A DNA stretch of 45,018 nt, from assembly GCA_900544975.1 (NCBI GenBank), contig UQXI01000024.1, positions 1-45,018 of the forward strand, in the 5' to 3' direction. This document shows positions 6,613 to 13,520 of the stretch, piece by piece. Source of the DNA: an uncultured Eubacteriales bacterium. Its GTDB lineage: Bacteria > Bacillota > Clostridia > Oscillospirales > Oscillospiraceae. The notes below the pieces were generated by a model. The model did no database searches and was not told the origin of the DNA. It worked only from the letters and a program-made list of their open reading frames with translations. The translations under genes and the position numbers were made by a program. Each line of letters opens with the position of its first letter. Position 1 is the stretch's first letter.

Positions 6613-8214
6613 TCAGGCTTCCTCCGTCTGCTCAACGGTAATCTCGGAGAGTTGAAGACCGGGGTTGCGGCGGCAGGTGAAGTCGATGGCCCAGAAGCTG
6701 GTGAAGACCAGGAGGCTCCGGCCCCGATAGTCCTCCAGAAGCTCCGCATCAGAGCCCAGGTTCAGGTCCTGGAGGTCCCCGGGATAGCTGTCAATGAGCC
6801 GCAGCTCCTCATAGGGCAGGTGATCCATTCGCAAATCCACTCCATACTCATTCTTCATCCGGTATTGGAAGACGTCAAACTGCAAGACGCCCACCACGCC
6901 CACAATCACCTCTTCCATGCCGGAACCCGGCACCTTGAAGATCTGGATGGCGCCCTCCTGTGCAATCTGCTCGGTCCCCTTTACAAATTGCTTCCGCTTC
7001 ATGGAGTCTTTGGCAGAGACCCGGGCAAAATGCTCCGGGGCAAAGGTGGGAATGCCGGAGAATCGGAACTTCTTCCCAGGGGTCGTGATGGTATCGCCAA
7101 TGGAGAAGATGCCCGGGTCAAACACGCCGATGATGTCCCCGGCGTAGGCCTCTTCCACAATTTCCCGCTCAGCGGCCATGAGCTGCTGGGGCTGACTCAG
7201 GCGCATTTTTTTGTTGCCCTGGACGTGGAAGACCTCGGCCTCCCGCTCATACTTGCCGGAGCAGATCCGCAGAAACGCCAGCCGGTCCCGGTGGGCCTTG
7301 TTCATGTTGGCCTGAATCTTGAAGACAAAGGCGGAAAAGTCCGGGGAGAAGGCATCCACCACCCCGCTGTCTGCAACCCGGGAGGCGGGGGGCGGGGTCA
7401 GCTTCAGAAACTCCTCCAGGAAAGGCTCCACGCCGAAATTGGTGAGGGCGGAGCCAAAGAACACGGGGCTGAGGGTCCCGGCCCGGACCTCCTCCAGGTC
7501 AAAGTCCCGGCCTGCTCCCAGAAGCTCCACCTCGTCCATGAGCTGGCGGTGCTTGCCTTCGCCCAGCAGGGTCGCCACATGGGGATCGTACAGGTCAATC
7601 TCTTGCTTGCCCGCCCGGTTCTTCCCGGCGGCGCCAGAGGAGAAGAAGAGCAGCTGGCTGCCCTGGCGGTCGTAGACCCCCTGGAACTCCTTGCCAGAGC
7701 CGATGGGCCAGTTCATGGCATAGGTCTCAATGCCCAGCTCCCGCTCCAGCTCCTCCAGCAGGTCAAAGGGATCCTTGGCCTCCCGGTCCATCTTGTTGAT
7801 GAAGGTGAAAATGGGAATGTGCCGCATGGCGCAGACCTTGAAGAGCTTCCGGGTCTGGGCCTCCACACCCTTACTGCCATCAATGACCATGACGGCGGAG
7901 TCCGCCGCCATCAGGGTGCGGTAGGTGTCCTCGGAGAAATCCTGGTGGCCCGGGGTGTCCAGGATGTTGATGCAGCAGCCGCCGTACTGGAACTGCATCA
8001 CAGAGGAGGTGACGGAGATGCCTCTCTGCTTCTCAATTTCCATCCAGTCGGACACAGCGGCCCGGCGGTTTTTCTTGCCCTTGACCACACCGGCCTGGGC
8101 AATGGCTCCGCCATAGAGCAGGAACTTTTCCGTCAAAGTGGTTTTACCGGCGTCGGGATGGGAGATAATGGCAAAGGTCCGGCGGCGGCTGATTTCTTCT
8201 GATAACGTTGGCAT
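6613..8214 (-). CDS. prfC: Peptide chain release factor 3 (RF3)
   Basis: A 533-aa translational GTPase, full length for RF3. Visible motifs: P-loop SHPDAGKT (18-25), switch region RGISVTSSVMQF, G3 DTPGHQDF, G4 NKMD, and the RF3-typical SDWMEIEKQRGISV and INKMDREAKDPFDLLEELE. Family role: after peptide release, RF3-GTP removes RF1 and RF2 from the ribosome, and it takes part in post-peptidyl-transfer quality control. GGAGGG seven bases before ATG 8214 fixes the start. The mRNA has its own promoter (8327-8355), a leader of about 105 bases holding a short ORF with AGGAGG (8261-8284), and a strong terminator, so it is monocistronic. Confidence 0.95.
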   Translation of the reverse strand: MPTLSEEISRRRTFAIISHPDAGKTTLTEKFLLYGGAIAQAGVVKGKKNRRAAVSDWMEIEKQRGISVTSSVMQFQYGGCCINILDTPGHQDFSEDTYRTLMAADSAVMVIDGSKGVEAQTRKLFKVCAMRHIPIFTFINKMDREAKDPFDLLEELERELGIETYAMNWPIGSGKEFQGVYDRQGSQLLFFSSGAAGKNRAGKQEIDLYDPHVATLLGEGKHRQLMDEVELLGAGRDFDLEEVRAGTLSPVFFGSALTNFGVEPFLEEFLKLTPPPASRVADSGVVDAFSPDFSAFVFKIQANMNKAHRDRLAFLRICSGKYEREAEVFHVQGNKKMRLSQPQQLMAAEREIVEEAYAGDIIGVFDPGIFSIGDTITTPGKKFRFSGIPTFAPEHFARVSAKDSMKRKQFVKGTEQIAQEGAIQIFKVPGSGMEEVIVGVVGVLQFDVFQYRMKNEYGVDLRMDHLPYEELRLIDSYPGDLQDLNLGSDAELLEDYRGRSLLVFTSFWAIDFTCRRNPGLQLSEITVEQTEEA

Positions 8215-8260
8215 AATGGTTTCCCTCCATAATTTTGAAACATGCAGTGGGGAGAGAAAG

Positions 8261-8284
8261 CTATGGATGAAAGCTGGAATCCAT
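8261..8284 (-). CDS. Short upstream ORF (MDSSFHP) in the prfC leader
   Basis: ATG at 8284, five bases after a perfect AGGAGG (8290-8295), opens a seven-codon frame ending in UAG, with proline as the last residue. ATGGAT and ATCCAT at its two ends are complementary and could fold. It lies between the prfC promoter and the prfC start and does not overlap prfC. Translation and function are unproven. Proline before a stop is known to slow termination, which makes a link to RF3 supply conceivable. Confidence 0.45.
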   Translation of the reverse strand: MDSSFHP

Positions 8285-8326
8285 GGGAGCCTCCTAAAAC
8301 TTGAAAATTGTGAAACAAATCAACTT

Positions 8327-8355
8327 AGTTTACCACAGATTTCCACGGTTTACAA
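8327..8355 (-). promoter_or_regulatory. Sigma-A-type promoter of prfC
   Basis: Minus strand TTGTAA, 17-base spacer, TAAACT. It is divergent from, and 9 bases away from, the plus-strand promoter at 8365-8393. Confidence 0.65.
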
Positions 8356-8364
8356 GTGGAGTTC

Positions 8365-8393
8365 TTGCAATTTGCATAGGGGACTGGTATAAT
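8365..8393 (+). promoter_or_regulatory. Sigma-A-type promoter of the 8.5-kb genes
   Basis: TTGCAA, 17-base spacer, TATAAT: a near-consensus promoter reading toward the small membrane protein and the VOC gene. It leaves a leader of about 115 bases without obvious structure. Confidence 0.75.
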
Positions 8394-8507
8394 GGTCCCA
8401 AGGAACGAGGACTTTGTCAAACCGCCCCAACCGGCCATGGCCGTTCCCACGCTTGGAGCCCAACCATGGAAGGCCGATTGGTGCGTCGCAAATGAAGGAG
8501 TTTGTCA

Positions 8508-8861
8508 ATGAATGATTTTCTGGATATTTTGCTTCTGGCCAGCTTTACCGTTGGGGGCGTATACAGCCTCTGGACAGCGGTGCAGATGCGGAGCTGGAAG
8601 GAACTGAAGCCCAATAAATTCATCTATCCCAACGGCTGTGATCCAAAAGATTGTAACAATCCAGACGGCTTCCGGGCGTTTATGCAGACCAAAACCCTGA
8701 TTTTTGGCGTGTTATGCCTGGCCACAGCTCTGGCCTTTCTGGGCGGAACCTACCTGCACTTCTGCCCGGACGAGATGATCTGGGCTGCTTTTGCCCTGGG
8801 GCTGGGGGCGGTTGCGGTATATTTTTCCGCCATTCGCCGGGCCAGTACCAAATTTTGGTGA
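8508..8861 (+). CDS. Small membrane protein of unknown function
   Basis: A 117-aa protein; AAGGAG seven bases before ATG 8508 chooses this start over an in-frame TTG two codons earlier. Hydrophobic segments lie at about 3-23 and in the second half (about 65-82 and 90-108). A hydrophilic loop between them carries two cysteines in GCDPKDCNNPDG. Its family was not recognised. It has its own near-consensus promoter, and the VOC protein gene follows after 10 bases with its Shine-Dalgarno in the end of this gene, so the two are cotranscribed. The loop cysteines could form a disulfide or bind metal; this is speculation. Confidence 0.75.
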   Translation: MNDFLDILLLASFTVGGVYSLWTAVQMRSWKELKPNKFIYPNGCDPKDCNNPDGFRAFMQTKTLIFGVLCLATALAFLGGTYLHFCPDEMIWAAFALGLGAVAVYFSAIRRASTKFW

Positions 8862-8871
8862 GGTGTCCGCC

Positions 8872-9252
8872 ATGAACCTGGATTGTATTCATCATGTAGC
8901 GATTCTTGTCTCCGATTACCAGGCTGCCCTGGCATTCTACCGGGACAAGCTGGGCCTGCCCCTGCTCCGGGATGTGGACCGCCCGGCTCAAGGAGACCGG
9001 ATTCTCACCCTGGGGCTTTCCCAGGGGGAACTGGAGATTTTCGTAAAGCCTGACGCGCCCCCGCGCCCGGTAAACCCGGAAGCCCGGGGCCTGCGCCACC
9101 TGGCCTTCCGGGTGGCCTGCGTGGAAGACACCGTGGCGGCCCTGGCACGCCTGGGCATTGCCTGCGATCCCATCCGCATGGACCCTTACACCCAGAAGCC
9201 CATGACCTTCTTCTATGACCCGGACGGGCTGCCGTTGGAGTTGCATGAGTAG
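8872..9252 (+). CDS. VOC-superfamily (glyoxalase I-like) metalloprotein
   Basis: A 126-aa protein made of two beta-alpha-beta-beta-beta modules: HHVAILVSDYQAALAFYRD near the start and GLRHLAFRV in the middle. Candidate metal ligands follow the glyoxalase pattern: His8, Glu55 (in LEIF), His76 and Glu123 (in PLELHE). Family role: divalent-metal-dependent isomerase, dioxygenase or lyase chemistry on small substrates; the closest known type is the YaeR/SMU1112c group, often called glyoxalase I-like. The substrate cannot be read from the sequence. The start ATG 8872 overlaps no other gene, and GAGGTG lies just upstream. Confidence 0.85.
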   Translation: MNLDCIHHVAILVSDYQAALAFYRDKLGLPLLRDVDRPAQGDRILTLGLSQGELEIFVKPDAPPRPVNPEARGLRHLAFRVACVEDTVAALARLGIACDPIRMDPYTQKPMTFFYDPDGLPLELHE

Positions 9253-9279
9253 GGTTCGGTGGTAAAAACCTGGTATGTC

Positions 9280-9323
9280 GCTCAGTTCCTCACATAATGT
9301 GTGGTGAGGTGGAGGGGCTGAGC
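9280..9323 (+). promoter_or_regulatory. Inverted repeats over the ribosome-binding site of the ImmA-like gene
   Basis: CCTCAC (9288-9293) pairs with GTGAGG (9304-9309), and GCTCAG (9280-9285) with CTGAGC (9318-9323). The 3' arms flank or include the purine-rich ribosome-binding site before ATG 9325. This could be an RNA switch or a protein operator. Confidence 0.35.
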
Positions 9324-9324
9324 T

Positions 9325-9873
9325 ATGGAGTTGAGTTTGATGGAAAAGAAAATGATTGAAGACAAGGTGAGTGAACTTCTGAATGAAATCGGCTATCGCC
9401 CAGATCGTGATACTTATGTGGATGTGGTGGGCTTTGTCCGGAAGCATGGGTTTGTGGTTGGCAATGCCTTGCTGGATGACGAGGAAGACGGTTTTTTGGC
9501 CATTTGGCAGTCCGCAGAGAGAAATCACAAGCCAGGTACCGCCGAATATCAGAAAGTAATCGGGGTCAATGTAGAGCGCGAATTGGGCTGGAAGCGGTTT
9601 ATCATTGCCCACGAATTCGCACACTCCATCCTCCATTACCAAGAGGGGCGGATTTACCTGCACCGAGAGCATACAAAAGGGAAAAATGCGGATGAAAACG
9701 ATGCAGATTATTTCGCGGCTGCACTGTTGATGCCACGGAATTCATTCAGACGGGTCTATACGGAACTGACACAGAAGGGGCTACATAAAAAGACAATCTG
9801 TTCGCAACTCGCCCGTGAGTATGGCGTACCTTTGGAAAGTGTCACCCGCCGGATCGAAGAAATTAAAGTGTAG
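9325..9873 (+). CDS. ImmA/IrrE-family metallo-endopeptidase
   Basis: A 182-aa zinc peptidase with HEFAH at 96-100 (HExxH) inside FIIAHEFAHSILHY, and a downstream END.ADYFAAALLMP segment whose Glu124 is a likely third ligand. The C-terminal 30 residues (SQLAREYGVPLESVTRRIEE) look like a small helix-turn-helix or winged region, as in other ImmA relatives. Family role: ImmA cleaves the ImmR repressor of ICEBs1, and IrrE/PprI cleaves DdrO after DNA damage. No XRE-type repressor is encoded beside it here. The usual partner is missing, and a two-membrane-segment protein follows after 24 bases. Base composition is visibly lower in GC than in the flanking genes, suggesting acquisition by transfer. 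Confidence 0.88.
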   Translation: MELSLMEKKMIEDKVSELLNEIGYRPDRDTYVDVVGFVRKHGFVVGNALLDDEEDGFLAIWQSAERNHKPGTAEYQKVIGVNVERELGWKRFIIAHEFAHSILHYQEGRIYLHREHTKGKNADENDADYFAAALLMPRNSFRRVYTELTQKGLHKKTICSQLAREYGVPLESVTRRIEEIKV

Positions 9874-9897
9874 AATTTAAGCTTGAAGGAAGTTACT

Positions 9898-10425
9898 ATG
9901 GATACTTTGGAGACAAGCCAGAGAGAAATTGGCGATTTGGTACACGGGCTGATACTCGAAGATGTCAAGCAGGACAGCGATCTGGATTACAAAGACCCGT
10001 TTGTAACCCTGCAGCAGAAAAAACGAGATCAGAAGATCACAGAGCTTCTGACCGAGTATGTAAATTTCTATAAGAAAAAGGTCAGACACAGCACCATTTG
10101 CCGCTATCTCATTTTGACCCCCTGTGTCTTGATCATCCTTGGGTTCGCCGTTCTGCTGGGCTACTTTGCACTTCGGATTGTCCATGCTGCGGCGCCTCTG
10201 GAAATTGGGGACTTGGTCGCCTTCGTGACTGCCTGCGTGTCTTTTATTTCCCTCATCATTGGACTGCTGACCATCATCACCAAATACTTCTTCCCTGAAA
10301 ATGACGAGCAATATATTACAGCAATTGTAGAGGCAATTCAAAAGAACGACTTGGAAAACAAGCGTGAAAATGCCAAACACGAACAGAGCGCGCCATCCGA
10401 TTCTTTGGAAGGACCGCAGTTTTGA
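9898..10425 (+). CDS. Two-TM protein paired with the ImmA-like peptidase
   Basis: A 175-aa protein; ATG 9898 follows GAAGGA by seven bases. It has an acidic/charged cytoplasmic N-terminus (1-68) with a basic stretch before TM1 (about 71-94), a short loop HAAAPLEIGD, TM2 (about 105-131), then a charged helical tail with QYITAIVEAIQKNDLENK. The family is not recognised. The layout resembles SLATT-like two-TM effectors, which form pores or report signals in conflict systems, but no diagnostic motif supports that name. It is cotranscribed with the peptidase gene and shares its lower GC. A strong hairpin terminator follows at once, making the pair a closed cassette. Confidence 0.7.
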   Translation: MDTLETSQREIGDLVHGLILEDVKQDSDLDYKDPFVTLQQKKRDQKITELLTEYVNFYKKKVRHSTICRYLILTPCVLIILGFAVLLGYFALRIVHAAAPLEIGDLVAFVTACVSFISLIIGLLTIITKYFFPENDEQYITAIVEAIQKNDLENKRENAKHEQSAPSDSLEGPQF

Positions 10426-10438
10426 ATCCATATGCATG

Positions 10439-10477
10439 CGCCGGGAAGGGTGGCCATAGAGGCCAGCCTTCCCGGCG
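10439..10477. terminator. Bidirectional hairpin between convergent genes
   Basis: CGCCGGGAAGG (10439-10449) pairs with CCTTCCCGGCG (10467-10477), with an inner TGGCC/GGCCA stem. It sits between the ImmA cassette (+) and the ThrE-type exporter (-). The T-run is weak. Confidence 0.65.
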
Positions 10478-10496
10478 TCTGATTATAGATAAGTAA

Positions 10497-11732
10497 TTAG
10501 CCCACTTTCTTCCGGTGCCGCCAGACGCCCCACATGCGGAAGGCCGTGGAAACCAGGAGAATGCCAACCGCCAAGGTACCCGCCAGAGCGCCAGTGTGAA
10601 GGCCGTACCGAATGAACGCATCGGTGTTGCCCCGGACGGCGTAATCCATGGTGTAATAGATGTCCGCACCGGGGACCAGGGGAAAGAGGGCCACCAGAAG
10701 ATACGAGGTGGCAGGGTATTTCCGAACCCGGGCCATAATCTCAGAATAGACGGAAAGCGCAGCCGCCGCAAGAAAGAACGCGGTGAGGTCAGACACCCCC
10801 AGATAGCAGAACAGCCGGTATGACAGCAAGCTGAAAATTCCACCGACGATACACAGGAACATCCCAGAGCCATGAAGGTTCAGCAGCATACAGAACCCCG
10901 TGCTTCCCACAAAACACGCCAAACACTGCATCAGAAGACCATACTGGACCAATGCGCCGCTGCCAGTCAGGTCCCCCCACAAATACCGGGCCAGGGAAAC
11001 GGCCGCACCCGTGCCCACCGCCAGGGCCACCGCCGTGATGAAGACCTGAACCAACCGGTTGACGCCGGACATGGTGTCTCCATAGATGATGTCCCGGATG
11101 CTGTTGGTAAAAAGAAGCCCGGGAACCAGGAGCATCAGAGCGCCAATGATGGCGGCATCTACATTGTGGGCCAACCCGGCAGTCGCCAGCCCATGGGCCA
11201 AAAAGGCCAAGACAAAACCGGCAGCCACAGTCTTGAAAAACAGATTGGCATGGAGCTTATTCATAAAGTACAGGCACAGCCCTGTGGCCACGCCGCTGAG
11301 GCCGGCACACAGCGCATCCAGCATGGTCCCACGGAAGAAGACGGAGAACCCTGCCGCAGACAGAAAGTACGCCATCAGGAGCGTGGGAAAGCGGTAGGTT
11401 TTCGTAGCCTGCTTCTCCGCCTGGAGCATGGCCATGGCCTCCTGCACCGGCGGCTTCTCCCGGCAGATCCTGCGGCACAGGCCACTGTAGCGTTCCATGC
11501 CATCCAGGTCCGTGGAACTATCTGCGGCCCGGTGCATACGGGTTATATGCTGCTCCTCCGCCGTTTCCAGGCTTACGATGATACAGCCGGGAATGGAAAA
11601 CGCCGCCCCCTGCACACCGTAAGCCTCCAGCAGGCGGACAACGGCCTCCTCTACCCGGTAGGTTTCCGCACCGCAGTTTTGGAGCTGAAACGCCAGATCC
11701 ACAGTGAGATCCAGCAGCTCTTCATAATTCAT
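10497..11732 (-). CDS. ThrE-type threonine/serine exporter, two-module fusion
   Basis: A 411-aa membrane protein joining the two ThrE modules: a soluble first part plus five TM segments (about 1-250), and a compact second membrane block (about 270-400). The first part has the family signature YEELLDLTVDLAFQLQNCGAETYRVE and PGCIIVSLET; the central membrane segment has GLLFTNSIRDIIYGD, and the second block PLVPGADIYYTM. Family role: proton-coupled export of threonine and serine. The start was set at ATG 11732 after GGAAGTGA; the longer open frame upstream lacks family character and would cover the promoter (11786-11814). It is monocistronic, downstream of murC but with its own promoter. Confidence 0.85.
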   Translation of the reverse strand: MNYEELLDLTVDLAFQLQNCGAETYRVEEAVVRLLEAYGVQGAAFSIPGCIIVSLETAEEQHITRMHRAADSSTDLDGMERYSGLCRRICREKPPVQEAMAMLQAEKQATKTYRFPTLLMAYFLSAAGFSVFFRGTMLDALCAGLSGVATGLCLYFMNKLHANLFFKTVAAGFVLAFLAHGLATAGLAHNVDAAIIGALMLLVPGLLFTNSIRDIIYGDTMSGVNRLVQVFITAVALAVGTGAAVSLARYLWGDLTGSGALVQYGLLMQCLACFVGSTGFCMLLNLHGSGMFLCIVGGIFSLLSYRLFCYLGVSDLTAFFLAAAALSVYSEIMARVRKYPATSYLLVALFPLVPGADIYYTMDYAVRGNTDAFIRYGLHTGALAGTLAVGILLVSTAFRMWGVWRHRKKVG

Positions 11733-11785
11733 GGGATCACTTCCAGGATCAAGATGGACGCCGGGTCCGCCCCGGCGCCGAAGAG

Positions 11786-11814
11786 AGTATAACAACCCTT
11801 CATACAAAATACAA
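11786..11814 (-). promoter_or_regulatory. Sigma-A-type promoter of the ThrE-type exporter
   Basis: Minus strand TTGTAT, 17-base spacer, TATACT; about 55 bases upstream of ATG 11732. The remaining 150 bases to the murC stop show no gene or supported RNA. Confidence 0.6.
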
Positions 11815-11961
11815 GGGGGAATTTTCCGCAAAAAACAGCCCGTAGGCAGGGGAAAATTTGTAGCGTTTGCGTGAACAGCAAGTCAGCGCCCCACCCTATG
11901 TACCCCAATTGGCCGAGCGGCGTCGCCTGTACCAAATCGTCCCCACCCCACAGACATACCG

Positions 11962-13335
11962 TTACCGCTGCTTCAGCAGGGCCTCTCCCGCCTGGTAAAT
12001 ATCGCCCGCTCCCACCGTGAGAATGACGTCATCCGGCCGGGCAATGCGGCGGAGATAGGTGGTGACTTCCGGCAGCGTTTCAAAATACACGGCGCCGGGA
12101 ACTTGATTGGCCAGGTCCCGGGAGGAAATGCCCACCGTGTTCCGCTCCCGCGCGGCATAAATTTCTGCCAGCACCACCTGATCCACCGTACGCAGCTCCC
12201 GGACGAAATCGTCGAAGAGGGCGGCTGTGCGGGAATAAGTATGGGGCTGAAACGCCAGCACAATGCGGTGATACCCCATGGCCCGGACGGCGGCAATGGT
12301 GGCGTGGAGTTCCCCGGGATGATGGGCATAATCGTCATACACGTCTGCGCCGCGGTAATTGCCCTTGAATTCCAGGCGGCGGCCAGCCCCCCGGAAGGAC
12401 TCCAGACCCCGGGTCACTGCATCGCCGGGAATCCCCAGGCTCCATGCCACGGCGGCGGCAGCCAGGGCGTTGGCTGCATTGTGGCGGCCAAAGACGTTGA
12501 GCTGGACGCTGCAGTAAAAGCGGCCATCGCAGATGACCTCAAAGTCCCGCCAGTCCTGGGAATATCCCCGACCGTGGACCTGATTGTGCTCTGAGATGCC
12601 AAAGGTGGTCAGCGCCAGGCCCTTCAGGGCCTCCATGGTGTTGTCGTCGTCTCCGTTGGCCAGAATCCGCCCCGTCTCCCGGGGAACCAGCTGGGAGAAC
12701 TTCCGGAAGGACTTTTGGATGTCTGCCAGGTCATGGAAATAGTCCAAATGATCCGCTTCGATGTTCAATACCACCGCCATGGTGGGGAAAAAGTTCAAAA
12801 ACGAGTCGCAGTACTCACAGCTCTCCAACACAATGGAATTTCCCTTCCCCACCCGGTGCCCGGCGTGGAGAATGGGCAGGTACCCGCCAATCATCACCGT
12901 GGGATCCCACTGAGCAGCCAGGAGGATGTGGGTCACCATAGAGGTGGTGGTGGTTTTGCCATGGGTGCCGGAGATGCAAATCGCATTTTCATAGCTCTGC
13001 ATCAGCACGCCCCAGGCCTCTGCCCGCTCAAAAACGGGGATCCCCGCAGCCCGGGCGGCGGCAATCTCCGGATTGTCGTTGTGGGCGGCGGCAGTCCGGA
13101 TGATGCAGTCCGCGCCCTGGATGTTTCCGGCGCTGTGGCCGATGAAGACCCGGATGCCCTGGGCCCGAAGCTCATCGGTGGAAACGGAGGCGTTCATGTC
13201 GGAGCCGGTGACCTGAAGGCCCATCCCCTGAAGTACCAAGCCCAAAGGGCGCATGGAGACACCGCCGATGCCCACCAGATGGACCCGCTTTCCAGGAGTC
13301 AAAAATGTACGGATTTTATTAGTACGAGCAGCCAT
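11962..13335 (-). CDS. murC: UDP-N-acetylmuramate--L-alanine ligase
   Basis: A 457-aa Mur ligase of typical length. HLVGIGGVSMRPLG near residue 19 is the MurC UDP-sugar-binding signature; the ATP P-loop is GTHGKTTT (123-130). It also has EADHLDYFHD, HNAANALAAAAVA and DYAHHPGELHATI, all Mur-ligase motifs in order. Role: ATP-dependent addition of L-alanine to UDP-MurNAc, the first amino acid of the peptidoglycan stem peptide, in the cytosol. GGAG stands seven bases before ATG 13335, and a TTGTAA/TATAAT promoter lies about 45 bases upstream. It stands alone rather than in a division and cell-wall cluster. Confidence 0.96.
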   Translation of the reverse strand: MAARTNKIRTFLTPGKRVHLVGIGGVSMRPLGLVLQGMGLQVTGSDMNASVSTDELRAQGIRVFIGHSAGNIQGADCIIRTAAAHNDNPEIAAARAAGIPVFERAEAWGVLMQSYENAICISGTHGKTTTTSMVTHILLAAQWDPTVMIGGYLPILHAGHRVGKGNSIVLESCEYCDSFLNFFPTMAVVLNIEADHLDYFHDLADIQKSFRKFSQLVPRETGRILANGDDDNTMEALKGLALTTFGISEHNQVHGRGYSQDWRDFEVICDGRFYCSVQLNVFGRHNAANALAAAAVAWSLGIPGDAVTRGLESFRGAGRRLEFKGNYRGADVYDDYAHHPGELHATIAAVRAMGYHRIVLAFQPHTYSRTAALFDDFVRELRTVDQVVLAEIYAARERNTVGISSRDLANQVPGAVYFETLPEVTTYLRRIARPDDVILTVGAGDIYQAGEALLKQR

Positions 13336-13378
13336 ATTGAAACTCCCTGCTTTACAATCGATTTTGGTTCGGCTTTCT

Positions 13379-13407
13379 ATTATATCGTAGCCGCCCTGGG
13401 TTTACAA
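13379..13407 (-). promoter_or_regulatory. Sigma-A-type promoter of murC
   Basis: Minus strand TTGTAA, 17-base spacer, TATAAT (perfect -10). Confidence 0.75.
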
Positions 13408-13460
13408 GTGATTTTTTCCCGTGGAGAAATTTTTCCTGGAGCAGGGGCAGGGCACAAACA

Positions 13461-13509
13461 ATGCGCCGCAGCGGGGCAGTCCGTGGGGACTGCCGGCACT
13501 GCGGCGCAT
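13461..13509 (-). terminator. Terminator of the MacB-type exporter operon
   Basis: A long hairpin: ATGCGCCGCAG (13461-13471) with CTGCGGCGCAT (13499-13509), plus an inner GGCAGTCC/GGACTGCC stem with a 4-base loop, followed on the minus strand by TTGTTTGT. It lies just after the permease stop. Confidence 0.85.
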
Positions 13510-13520
13510 GTGCATCATCA

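Noticed and set aside
5277..8202. Long plus-strand frames antisense to the flippase and prfC genes
   Set aside because: They cover strongly conserved genes on the minus strand, have no ribosome-binding sites, and their translations are Arg/Pro/His-rich.
11885..11950. Stretch resembling a tRNA D-arm (TTGGCCGAGCGG) after murC
   Set aside because: No acceptor stem, anticodon arm or T-arm can be formed; a coincidental match.
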